Of a stretch of DNA of 57,163 nt, positions 24,313 through 53,200 are shown one piece after another; the stretch's first letter is position 1, and each line of letters opens with the position of its first letter. This DNA is from Branchiostoma floridae (Eukaryota > Chordata > Leptocardii > Amphioxiformes > Branchiostomatidae). The notes under the pieces were generated by a model. It was not told the DNA's origin. It saw only the letters and a list, made by a program, of their open reading frames with translations, and made no database searches. A program made the position numbers and the translations under genes. The DNA is taken from the NCBI RefSeq assembly GCF_000003815.2, contig NC_049983.1, positions 28,239,543 to 28,296,705 on the forward strand, read 5' to 3'.

Positions 24313-26674
24313 GCGTCATATTCCTGTCATGTATCCAGGACCACACATCCAAAAGGCTGGACAGTGATGGTGTCCAGTGCACTTAGTAGAATGTGGCCTG
24401 AGGGATTATCTATGGCTCAGTTTTCTGTCAACTTCTTGGTCCATTTTCTCTTTTACAAATATGCCTCCCCTCCCCTTCCCGGGGTGTGCTAATTATTAGG
24501 CTGGGAAACTTATTAAAATGTCAATATGTACAGTACAAAGTATCAAAATTGCCACAATAGTTCATCTGTGTTGATTTATGAAGAAAATTACTCCACATTA
24601 GGCTTAAAAAGACCAAAGGACTGGTCGAATGTTTGGCGAGTCCAAATTCTTGTGTTGGAGTTTAAGTTAGATGCTTTTCCCTTAAAGTATCAAAAAGTTG
24701 CACTGATTCCATTTGTTTGGCAAGAATAACGTGCCTGATTATTTCCCTTCACAATAAATGTAAAAAATTAGCAAAACAAAGAAGCCCTGTAGTTATACAT
24801 CATAGAAATGCCCAAACATGCAGTATTTACAACAATCTCTGAAGGCAGTACCGATGTTATTTTGTCCTGTAACCTTAATACCTCTGAGCCTGTGGCTGCT
24901 ATACGTGTAATTTAACACCCCAACCCTGTGTAACTGGATCACCCCTTCCCCAGGTCACATTCGCTGCACGAGTTTCATTTTTCATCGTAGAGATTCAGTG
25001 AACCCAGGACAGAGCTGACCGTTAACACGAATCTCGGCCAGAGTTTTGCAAGACTATCCCTATACTGCCCTCAATTTGCAGCCATCGCACGATTGCAACC
25101 AGGCTTGTAGATATTTCAAATATGGCACAAAAATATTCCTTAGGATATATAAGAATTCTTGTGCACAACCAAAATTGAACTTACTTGCTGATGTTTCGAT
25201 GTCTGTCAGACATCTTCCTCAGAGCTTCTAACTGGAGTTCTGCTTCTCGCCGCTACATGTAGCCGATGTAGGTGGCGCTTTTGCGGCGAGAAGAACACTC
25301 AGCGAAACGTCAGCAAGTAAGTTCAATTTTGGTTGTGCACAAGAATTCTCATATATCCTATATTCTACCAACCTGATGAAATTATTTTCCGAAAAATATT
25401 CCTGTACTCCTTCAAAATTCTCCCTCACAGCTGACCATTATACTTGAAAGACATTTGTTATAGCAAGCCAGGAAGAACTTTGTTCACATAATTACTTGTA
25501 TCAACATCAAAATGTCTTGATTAATTCATTTTCTTACATGTATATCACAAAATTTCTTACATCACAAATTTCATAGGTTTCTTTACGTAACTATATTAGG
25601 AAGATACCTGAAGTGGCCTTTCTGCGAGTTAAGAACTATTCAGAAGCTCCTTACTGCACCTTTTGGAAACTTGCGATATTTTCCAGACATTGAGGACACC
25701 AGTTGGAAGCCCTTATTTCAGCTCACTAAGCCGGCATCTCAGCAAAGCTGCGGCACGTTGGTAGCGCTGTCACGGCCGAGCGATTTGACAGAGCGCTCAA
25801 CAAATTTCATCCATATAAAAATTAATTTTGTGCTTCCTGTGTTTTGTTGTCTTTTCACTCGCACTGGTACGTTTTGCACAACATTCTCGCCAATTACACA
25901 AATCCGATTTAAAATGCTGTGACGCCAGTGACAAGCCACAGCCAAGTGAGATGCCCACTGAAGTGAATGCAAGTTTGGGTTTTACATTCCCTTAAGAGCT
26001 CAGCAATGGCTAGTATGGCATCTTAAAGTTTACCTCTGTCTCTGGGTGGGTTCACATGACTGTATAGTCAAGTTCGTATGAGCTCAGTATCTAAACATTT
26101 TTTGGGTCTAGGAAAAGTTTGCGGCCAAAAAAGGTTTTTGCCTTGTTTGATCACCAATCTTCAGACTTGAAGTGAAAGGAAAACATAGCTTTTTCTCAAT
26201 AAATTTTACCTAAACTAAAAGATCTGACTTTCCAGTTTTACCTAAACTAAAAGGTATACACTCAGTCATTTGAACCCACCCTAAGGTTGAACTCTGAACA
26301 TATGTTTGGATGTCTGTAACACATAGATGTAAACCTTAGAAAATACAAGTACAGTCAAACCTGTACAAGATATGGGCTCAAAATAATTTTTTTGAGAAAA
26401 GGCGCACTGGTGCACTTATTCTGTATACGTAGTATAAAAATTAAGGTTCAATATTATTGATCATCATTGTTCAAGATTAATGATTATCAAATGTAGACTG
26501 TCATAGTTTTTCAAAATGTTATTTAAAAGTGGAATTAAATTGTAATCTTCTATCATATCATCATGGAAGATTTGAACCTATCCCCACAAAGTGAATAGCC
26601 ATGCTCCTATATGATGTTGGATGCCCCTGGGCCTGTAGCCGCGGGCCTGTAGCCATGGGCCTGTAGCCGCGGGC
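24313..26674. other. Intergenic; no gene recognised
   Basis: Besides the foldback element at 25142-25359 there are only short open frames. The region should contain the 3' UTR of the copine gene, which ends at 26675, but no clear minus-strand AATAAA was found near the stop. Confidence 0.5.
25142..25359. mobile_element. Foldback element with arms of about 57 bp
   Basis: Arms 25142-25199 and 25303-25359 are near-perfect inverted repeats (containing cttgtgcacaaccaaaattg and acttacttgctga). The spacer has a smaller inverted pair (ttctcgccgc / gcggcgagaa). No coding capacity. Confidence 0.8.
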
Positions 26675-43130
<16,456 letters not shown>

Positions 43131-43363
43131 CCTCGCTCGACTGCTGACGCGACTGCTCTCCTCACCCAACTGCTGACGCTACTGCTCTCCGGAAACTGCC
43201 TCTGTGGTGCTCTGACTGGGTAGGACGTACTGCAGGTATTAAATAATCTACAAATTCACTACAACTTAGGAAACAAGTTGTAAATAACATCACTTCTGCC
43301 TGTAACATCTTGCCATGTACACAATATTCACGTAACTTGCAGACTCACAGCAAGACAGACCAT

Positions 43364-43705
43364 GGCTCTAGCCAGCTCAATTAATTATTTTTTTTCCGTC
43401 AGCCAATTCCCATTGTCGCGAAAACCGAATAAATTAGGTTAGAAAGACGGAAAAGAAACCTTGAATAATGGATTTTTAATGAGATTATTGTATGCAAAAG
43501 GGCGCCGACACACAATCATAACAATAGCATAACAAACAGTGTGTGGCTTTCCGACCGTGGAATAGTGAGTGTCCCCAAGCCGCCTGTAGCTTCCACCAAG
43601 AATTTTTGCATGTCCGTCAAGGTTGACGGATTTGTTTTAAAAAATTTCAGTCACACGCAACAAATTTCCTTCAATTGACTGTAAAAAAGGACACTGGCTA
43701 GAGCC
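43364..43705. mobile_element. MITE-like element upstream of the copine start
   Basis: The ends ggctctagccag and ctggctagagcc are inverted copies. T-rich/A-rich tracts and tccgtca/ttgac follow inside each end. It is about 342 bp, non-coding, and lies within the probable 5' UTR intron of the copine gene. Confidence 0.5.
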
Positions 43706-44704
43706 CCGAGACAGACTAACTAACAAACACACCAAATATCTACTTTCATCCGAGGTAAAAATCAAGTTTCTGAAAGCAGACATTTGATATCCATACTCTA
43801 AACTGGGTCACCTGGCAAAGTGTTTATATGATGCAGTCTAATGTGAATTGCAGCACAGTTTACATATTAGAATGAGAATATCAGTCTAGCAAATAACAAG
43901 GCTTCTGTGGTAGGGCTATGTAACATAAACAAAAGTGCCAGACTGTACAACATTCAGCAATGTAATTTCAAGGTGCTGTTTTGGCCCTTGCGAGAAATAA
44001 TACCTGAAGATTACTTTAATAAGATAATCAACGATTGATTTTAAGAGAACCCAGAAAGAAAACAGACCATCATTGTCTTTCCAGTAGTATATGAGTGGTA
44101 GAAGTTGGAATTTTAAGTGCCATGTAACACTCACTGGGTTAAAAAATGGCTGCCAGCTGTCAAAACAACAACACAGGGTGGGGGAGGGGCATTCTGCAAC
44201 TGTGCCATTTTGTTGTTTGTCAAAACAGTGCAACTCGCTTAAATACCTAAACAAACTTAAAGCATAAATGCCAAATACATGTAGCTTAAGCACGTCTGTG
44301 TTATACTTAAAGCGTACAAGAAGTTGCGACCACATTTAAATACCGTGTTACCTTGTGGTACAATCAGTGGTCTTCAAGTCAACAACAGGAAATGTTAACG
44401 TCTACAACCGGTACCACCACCAAATGCAGAACAGTAACGTTACTATATCCTGTGGGATGCAGACTACACAGCGCACACAGAACTTCTGCCTTTTATTAAC
44501 AGAAGCGGATGTTGTAAATTGTGAAACTCCGACCTGCAGTACATTTCCACAATATTGCACAATAACAAAACAATTATGAGTGAGTCATTGCAAAAAATGG
44601 GCGGGTCCTGCTACTGTACTCTTCCACTCCCGGTCACGACGACACCAGCCACGACAGGCTACTAGCAAGCCTGTCAGCTTGTGGGGAAATATCTCCTGAC
44701 TTAC

Positions 44705-44770
44705 CTGACGTTACGTTACGTTATCTATTCTCTATTCCAGCGTCGCGCCATTTAATAACCGGGAAGTCGT
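44705..44770 (-). other. Possible 5' UTR exon of the copine gene
   Basis: On the minus strand CGTCAG|GTAAGTCAGG forms a strong donor at 44704. The copine first coding exon has an acceptor-like CTGCAG about 100 bases before its ATG (43230-43231). A non-coding first exon near 44705-44770 spliced to 43229 is therefore plausible. The upstream limit is not visible. Confidence 0.3.
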
Positions 44771-47206
44771 TCGTCACATCTGGAGTTATGCGAGCAATGG
44801 GCGATTACAAATGTAAAAAGGGAAAGGGGGGATGAACTTTTCGTCCTAATTTGTTAAAATCTTTCCCATCAAACTGATATTTGATCTACTATCTTCTGAT
44901 ATGGATATACATAAACACAAGTATATGAGTCCATTAATACTTATTCATGTTCTCTTCTGGTTTTCCCCAAAGAATCTAATTAATTCTCTATCCCTCCATC
45001 AGAATTTTTGGAACAGTCCAGTAATGCAGGACAGGGACGACAATATCTCGCACCGGCGTTCCTATTGGGAAACTTTCTTGTGGAAATTAATCTAATTGTT
45101 GTTTTCCACAACGCCACTCTTCTCCTAAACAACAAAAATGACAACCATTCCTGAACTCTGCGAAATGTTGCGTTCAGTTGGAGCGTGGAGCATACCAGGG
45201 TTGGGTGATCACACGGACCGTCCCCATCCGGGGACACCCACCTACATTGTTTGGTGGTTTGTCCCCAAGCCGATAGTGATGTAACAACAACAACAAGTGA
45301 TGTCCCAGTGTCGGAAGGTGTGTTCTGCTTCCCTCAGGTGCCCCCTGCTCAGGTGTTACAGGTGTGGCTGTTTCTGGCGACTCCGTGCCCAGGGTGCGGT
45401 TTGGGATGTCTTATATGGTCCCTTGGGATAGAAAATGCCCCTATCTGACCTTTAACCTTTGAAGGCAGGTCATCCCAGGTCAGGAGAAGGCGGGAACTTT
45501 GACCTAATTTTCGCCTTAAGCTCATGCTGCTGCGTTCTACTAGGTAGAGTACGTTAGGTAGACTGGCCATGTCAGTGCTGTAAAAGTGTAACGGCTCCTG
45601 TGACAGTTTTATATGCGAGATGAGGAGATACAATTTGCAGAAACAGGTACTGTTGTAGCACTTGGTAATGATCGGTACATTCATTATGGTGCGAATTGGT
45701 AAAATTGTAGGCATTCTGGGGTAAAAACTTACACTGAATGACTAAATCCCAAGAAAAATTCAAGTATATAACTCCTTATTATTAGTTCTTTTTTATCAAT
45801 ATATAAGCCGGTATGAGCTAAATTTAAAGACTTTAACTTTTAAGCCTGCAATCCCATTTCTACCGGGGCTCATCCCTGCACGAAAAAATCGGACAGTGAT
45901 TGCAAGAAGACCCGGGTAGAAATCGTATGGTACCTCATAATAGTTTTGATACCAAGTAGGGTTGAACTTAGCGCATATCCCTCCAAGATATTATAAGTTA
46001 AAGACTCAAACTAATATGTTGAATTGGTTGTTAAGAGTTAAGTAGTCAACAGTACAAATCATGTTTTGTTATCGCATTTAGAATGTCATCTTTGGATATG
46101 ATATCCTATATAGTATGTGAAAAAATCAGCTACAATCTCGTATGTAATATGTGAACTTTTTAAGATGAATTATTCTTGAGGATGGACAGAATTGATATGT
46201 TCTGGTTTTATTTGGCAGCCAAACAAACAAAAACACAAACAAACAAGATATTTGTAGTCAACATTTCAGCCTAAAGCCACCGGTGTGACACAATATCAGG
46301 AACACACTGCATAGTTTATAATATGTAAAATAGATCACTATTTTCAAACAGCTAATTACAAACAAACTGCAGTACATATAAGTATAACATCATATCACTG
46401 CTCAAGTTTATAGGAAAATGTCTCTGTACAAATAATAATACCATTTTGCACACAAAACTTCCATTTACTGTCTTATATTCAACATTGCTGATCAACATTT
46501 GAAACAGAGAAACTTACACAGTTACAGATTGAAACACACTGAGCAGCATTGAAGCAGTCAGGATGGCAGAATTCTACTAAAATCTACGTACAAAAATTCT
46601 GTTTTTCTTGTTTTCACATGGACGGAAACAGTGTTGTAAGAAAATACAATTCTTCTATCGTTTGTACTTATCGGGTACAATGTAGCTTGGCAGTGAGTTC
46701 ACGTGATACTAAGGCTACAGATTACATATGAAGCTACTTTGGTTCAGCAGAATTCACACTGAAGGGAAGATTGTAAAACGTTGTGTACCGAAAACAGCGA
46801 AGTCATGTAATTAACTTCAACTGTATAGATGTCTCAGTAATTGTTTACACAACCACCACAAAGTTGGAAATTTATATACAAGTCAAACTGCCGCGAGTCA
46901 AAATCTCAGAGTACACTAAAACAGAACAGCTTCAACTGTAGTGAACAGGTAGTTTATATAAACAAATAAACACGTGTTTGTCATATCAGTTTACACATTT
47001 TTTTAGAACATAGCCCAGCCTTCTGTCAAAGTTAGCTCTCTAAACTAGCCTTGGGTAAGACCTGTACAGAGTTGCCTGCCTGCCTGCCGACACTGATTGC
47101 ATATTGATTGTTCAAGCTTAGCAACGTTTACTGTGAAGTCTTCTACCCCAGCGCACACCGGTAACCAACTCTGTACAGCTCCTACCAAAACCCTAAGGGT
47201 TCGTTT
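44771..47206. other. Intergenic/3' UTR region between creatine kinase and copine
   Basis: AT-rich, with no coding frame I can support. A minus-strand AATAAA at 46207-46212 could end a 1-kb 3' UTR of the creatine kinase transcript. Confidence 0.45.
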
Positions 47207-50200
47207 CTACACGTTTGTTTCGTGTTCCACGGAGGTCTGTCCGGGCATGAGGTCATCGATCGACTCGCCCGCCATCAGCTTCTTCTCCATGGCAACCAGC
47301 AGCTTGACGCCGTCAATCACCTGTCAAAACAAGCAGGGGAAAACGGTAGGTGAAAAGTCCCGTAGGTACAATTGGAGCCCCACCCTGCAAGTCCCAGACA
47401 CAATAGTGGCACATCTACTGGAATTTCTCATTTCAATTCTATTCAGACACTGCTTATATACAGATGAGTGAAATTGAACTTAAGTACTCATTCTCAGTCA
47501 CTTCAGTATGAAAGATGCTATCTGAAATGTCTCAAATATTTATCCATTTGCATTTACTTGTAGCTAGGGCTGTGTCCAGCCTTGAGTTTGATTATTTTTT
47601 CGTACCTATACACTGCGAGGTGATACACTGCGACTCTAAGGCAATGTTGGTAATTTTCATTGCTTAAATCTGTCATTTCAAAACATTTATTCAACTCAAG
47701 TCAATTCTAGATTTCTTGTCGGACGAGGTGAAATCTTTTTCTCAACAGGCAAATTTTAATCAGAGACCATCCTAGACTGAGCTGGAAGAGAAAAGATCCG
47801 TACCTGCTGTACGAGGGAGACCTCGGAGTGGCCGAGTCTGTCGGCGTTGGAGATGTCGAAGATCCCCCCCTCTGCCGCGGTGTCGACCCCGCCCGTCCCG
47901 CGCTTCTGCAGGTTCAGCTTCCCCAGAACCTCGTCAAACTTCTCGTGGGTGCTCATCTTCGGCAGCTGGACAAACAAACAAACAAAGAAACAAGCTAAGC
48001 AAAACAAACAGCAGCGTTGGCATTTCATTGGTGCTCATCTTTGGCAGCTGGACAAACAAACAAACAAACAAGCTAAGCAAAACAAACAGTAGCGTTGGCA
48101 TTTCATTGGTGGTCATCTTCGGCAGCTGGACAAACAAACAAACAAACAAACAAGCTAAGCAAAACAAACAGCAGCGTTGGCATTTCATTGGTGCTCATCT
48201 TCGGCAGCTGGAACAAACAAACAAACAAACAAACAAGCTAAGCAAAACAAACAGCAGCATTGGCATTTCATTGGTGCTCATCTTCGGCAACTGGAACAAA
48301 CAAACAAACAAGCTAAGCAAAACAAACAGCAGCGTTGGCATTTCATTGGTGCTCATCTATATTTCTATAACAAAGCTGTAGTCCTCGGGTGATCAATTAT
48401 TGAATGATAGAAAACCCACCTTGACGTGCACACCTGCCCTCAGCCCCGTGCCCAGGTTAGACGGACAGGTGAGGATATAACCCAGGTGATTATTGATTAT
48501 TGACCGATAGATAACCCACCTTGACGTGCACACCTGCCCTCAGCCCCGTGCCCAGGTTAGACGGACAGGTGAGGATATAACCCAGGTGATTATTGATTAT
48601 TGACCGATAGATAACCCACCTTGACGTGCACACCTGCCCTCAGCCCCGTGCCCAGGGTAGACGGACAGGTGAGGATATAACCCAGGTGATTATTGATTAT
48701 TGACTGATAGATACCCACCTTGACGTGCCACCTGCCCTCAGCCCCGTGCCCAGGTTAGACGGACAGGTGAGGATATAACCCAGGTGATTATTGATTATTG
48801 ACTGATAGATAACCCACCTTGACGTGCACACCTGCCCTGAGCCCCGTGCCCAGGTTAGATGGACAGGTGAGGATATAACCCAGGTGATTATTGATTATTG
48901 ACTGATAGATAACCCACCTTGACGTGCACACCTGCCCTCAGCCCCGTGCCCAGGTTAGACGGACAGGTGAGGACGTAGCCCAGGTGATTATTGATTATTG
49001 ACTGATAGATAACCCACCTTGACGTGCACACCTGCCCTCAGCCCCGTGCCCAGGTTAGACGGACAGGTGAGGACGTAGCCCAGGTGCTCGTTCCACATGT
49101 ATGCCTTCCCCATCCTCTTCATCTCCTTCTCCACCAGGTTGAGTCCGTTGCAGAACCGTTCGAAGACGCTCTTCATGTTCCCGCCCTTCTCCATGGAGAT
49201 GAGGCGAGTGTGGTCCTCCTCATTGATCCAGACCAGGAAAGTTTTGTCGTTGTTGTGCCTGAGAAAATGGTAACAAGTCACACGGTGAGTTTGGTAACAG
49301 CTGCTTTTATTTTCAGCATTAAGCACATCAGGAAAGTCCACACTTTCCATTTTGTTACATAGCAGTCAATGAGGCATGATAATTGTTTTTTGTGACATAA
49401 AAAAAAGGGTAAAATTTGGGAGTAAAGTTTCTTACAAAACCAAAAATTTCTTACTCTTCTAAAACTTTCAAGCCTAGTTCTATGAAGTACAGCTTCAGTG
49501 TTATCAATGTCTAGTAGAAACTAAATGTCTACCCTATAAGGCTTGCTGTTTGTTTTATGAAATAAATGAAATTAAGTCTTAGTTGAAATTGCGCAACTTG
49601 TTTATGATCCCAGATCCCACCAAAGGTCCCACAAATAAGTTCAAGATCGTACCAGATGCCGCGAGCGTCTGGCCAGTCGCGGGCCATCCCGGCACAGGTC
49701 AGGAGCGGCGAGACCGGCTTGTCGAACAGGAAGTGGTCGTCGATCAGCTGCTGCTGCTCCTCTTCTGTCATGCCCTTCAGCGGGTAGTACTTGCCCGAGA
49801 ACTCTCCGCTCAGGTTTCCCAGCGCCGTGGAAACGATACGCTCAACCTCGCGGCGTTCGTGGCGGCTGCACAGCGGTGGGAGGGCGTAACCACGGATACT
49901 GCGGCCCGTGCGGACGCGAGACGACAGGACAAAGTCGGGGTCCAGGTCGTCCCCGCCGGACAGCTTGGTGGCGTCGAGGTCGGTTTTGTGCTTGTCGGTC
50001 TTCTTGAAGCCCTTGTGGCGCGCCTCGATGATCGGGTCGAACAATTCCGCAAAGGTCGTGTAGGATTCCTCGTCTCCTGCCACAGCCCCTACTGTCATGA
50101 TGAACGGGTGGCCTGGGGGGAAGGATTGCAGTTTCAAATCAGTTTTATTATTGAATCAACAGGCAGGAGAATAGAAAACAGGCAGGAAAATATAAAACAT

Positions 50201-53200
50201 AAAACTTGTATTTACTAATTAAACTCTGTTCTATACCTGTGGTCTGTAAATAAATGGCCTGGTAAAGTTTAAAAAAGTAAAAATAGCCTCTTTGAAGAGT
50301 TTCTTAAAAAACAATACCAAAATTCTAACATTCATGATGGAGGGATGGTCTGAGAGCAATGAAAAAATGGCAGCAGGAGATTGTTACCATGACATTAGAC
50401 AAACTTGAGAAAAGATTAATAATTAAGACTGACCAGGGTTGTCGACACCTGTCTGGATACACAAGTCCAGCGTACAATCGTTCTTCGTCTTCTTGTCCTT
50501 AAGACTGTCGAAGATCTCCTTGGTGAGGCACTTGGCCATGTGGTTGTTATGCTGCGAGAGGTCGGGGAAGTTGTCGCTCTGTAGCTCAATCTTCACCTCC
50601 GATGGTTCCACCAGGGGGCCGCCTGTGGGGAGGACAGAAGGGAAAATGTTATCATCAACATACTAGTCCATAGAAACACATAATTACATAACGACAAGAA
50701 GATATGCACTTCTGAAAAGGTGTAATACTAAACAACAACCTCCAGAAGTTTTTGGAGGACCTGGTATTTAAATTGCCTCTCCATCCAGTTTCAGCCTACT
50801 ACAAGCTTCTTTATATCATATCCTTTCAATGATCATTGTTGCATGGACAAATGCAGTGCATAGTATTTTCAGATTATTTTAGAAAGAGTTGCCTTGGCCA
50901 GCAATTTTATGTCCTTTCCTAAGGACTGCAAACTTTTTGATCAATAAACCCACTATTTTTTTTTATACTAGTCTTTTTATGAAAAACTTTGTAGATATTA
51001 CTGCCGATGGAACAGAGACTTCTGCGAGTTATCAAAGTTATGTAAGTAAGAAAATATAACTAAATATGATAACAAGACTTTGCTGACCTGGGATGAGTAA
51101 ATAAGAAAATATAACTGTAATATGATAAGAAGACTTAGCTGACCTGGGATGAGGTCTCCGATGTTATCAGAGTTACGTAAGTAAGAAAATATAACTGTAA
51201 TATGATAAGAAGACTTTGCTGACCTGGGATGAGGTCTCCAATGTTATCAGAGTTACGTAAGTAAGAAAATATAACTGTAATATGATAAGAAGACTTAGCT
51301 GACCTGGGATGAGGTCTCCGATGTCCTTCTTCTTCTCCAGCCGTTTCTCCATCTCCACCAGTAACTTGACACCGTCCACGACCTTCTGCACCAGCTCCAC
51401 CTCCGAGAACCCGAGTCTGTCCAAGTTCGAGATGTCGAAGGTTCCGCCCTTCGCCGCGGTGTCCACGCCGCCGGTCCCGCGCTTCTGTAACCTGCAGCAA
51501 GGGGGCGCTCTGGTTAGGATCGTTGAATAGAATCTAAAGGTTCTGGGTTTGAATCCCCAGCAAGATTGTGCTGTGGTTTGAATAGTTGAATAGAATCTAA
51601 AGGTTCTGGGTTTGAATCCCCAGCAAGATTGTGCTGTGGTTTGAATAGTTGAATAGAATCTAAAGGTTCTGGGTTTGAATCTCCAGCAAGATTGTGCTGT
51701 GGTTAGAATAGTTGTCTAGAATCTAAAGGTTTTGGGTTTGAATCCCCAGCAAGATAGTGCTGTGGCTACAATAGTTGAATAGAATCTAAAGGTTTTGGGT
51801 TTGAATCCCCAGCAAGATTGTGCTGTGGCTACAATAGTTGAATAGAATCTAGAAGTTCTGGGTTTGAATCCCTAGTAAGATAGTGCTGTAGTTAGGATTT
51901 ACTTAGAATCCAATGGTTTGGGGTTTGAATCCCTAGTATTCTCTCATACTGCGCTGTACAGAAAAATGTTTTCGACCATGTTAAAGAACCCACCACACTT
52001 ATTGAAAAGAGTTAAACTAGGGGGTCCTTCCCGGTGTGGGTATATCAAACCTCCTGGTCTTATGCGGCTTGTACCTACTGGACAAAGCTGGGCTGTTAAA
52101 GGTAGTTTACCAGTTATGGAAAGCAAAGAAACACACCTGAGCTGTTCCAGGATGTGGTTGAAGTGCGGGTGTGTGCTGAGCTTGGGTAGCTTGACGTGCA
52201 CACCTGCCCTCAGCCCCGTGCCCAGGTTAGACGGACAGGTGAGGATGTAGCCCAGGTGCTCGTTCCACATGAACTCCTTGTCCTGCCCCTTCACGTTCTC
52301 CTCAACCTTCTTCAGCCCGTCACAAAAACGCTCGAAAACCTTCTTCATGTTTCCGCCCTTCTCCATGGAGATGACCCGGGTGTGGTCCTCCTCGTTGATC
52401 CACACCAGGAAGTTCTTGGCGTCGTTGTGCCAGATCCCGCGCCCGTCAGGCCAGTCGCGCGCCATCTTGGCGGACGTGAGAAGCGGGGAAACCGGCTTGT
52501 CGAACAGGAAGTGGTCAGCGATGAGCTGCTCCTGGGTCTTGTCGTCCATCTCGTACAGAGGGTAGTATTTCCCCTGAAGCTCCCCTTCAAGCTTCCCCAG
52601 CGCGTCGCACAGAACCTTCTCTACGCCTCGCCGCTCGGCACGCGTGCACCATGGCGGGAGCGTGTACCCGCGGATACTGCGCCCTGTGCGCACGCGGGAC
52701 GACAGGACGTACTTCGGGTCAAGGTCGTCGCCTCCCTGCAGCTTGCTGGCATCAAGGTCGGTCTTGTGCACGTCCGTTTTCTTGTAGCCGTTGTGGCGAC
52801 CTTCGATGACGGGGTCGAACAGGTCAGCGAAGGTCGTGTAGCATTCCTCGTCTCCTGCTACCAGCCCTACTGTCATGATGAAAGGGTGGCCTGGGGAACA
52901 GTTATTCAGAACATTTAATAACTAAAGGCAGATACTAGTTTTCTGGCATCTAATGTTTTTGCTGGTGCACAAAAGTTTACTACTAGCCTAGACATGGTTG
53001 GATAAGTCCCCTATTGTCCAGGGCAAGTTATTCTCGGCAAGTGAAAGTGCTGATTGGGTAAGATTTTTCCATTGAGTGACATTCTGATGTACTTACTTTT
53101 TACAGTCATGACATTTAGCAATGGTCATCATGGAAAGATAGAGGCAATAATAAGAATTCCCCATTGCTGGATGTGAAGATGACATTTTAATTTTGGGTAA

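Larger units (their letters stand above)
47207..50622 (-). other. Creatine kinase domain 3 and C-terminus
   Basis: The five exons read [19 protein letters not shown] to [24 protein letters not shown] to [24 protein letters not shown] to [26 protein letters not shown] to VSLVQQ, and [16 protein letters not shown] ending HETNV and a TAG stop at 47207-47209. All phases match. Extra copies of the third exon's end and of the fourth exon's start lie in the intron between them. Confidence 0.92.

Noticed and set aside
23531-24492. Long open frames across the N run
   Set aside because: They are open only because N positions contain no stops.
49583-50218. Plus-strand open frame of 211 codons opposite creatine kinase
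   Set aside because: Antisense shadow of a GC-rich coding exon with a clear protein match on the minus strand; the same applies at 52196-52918.
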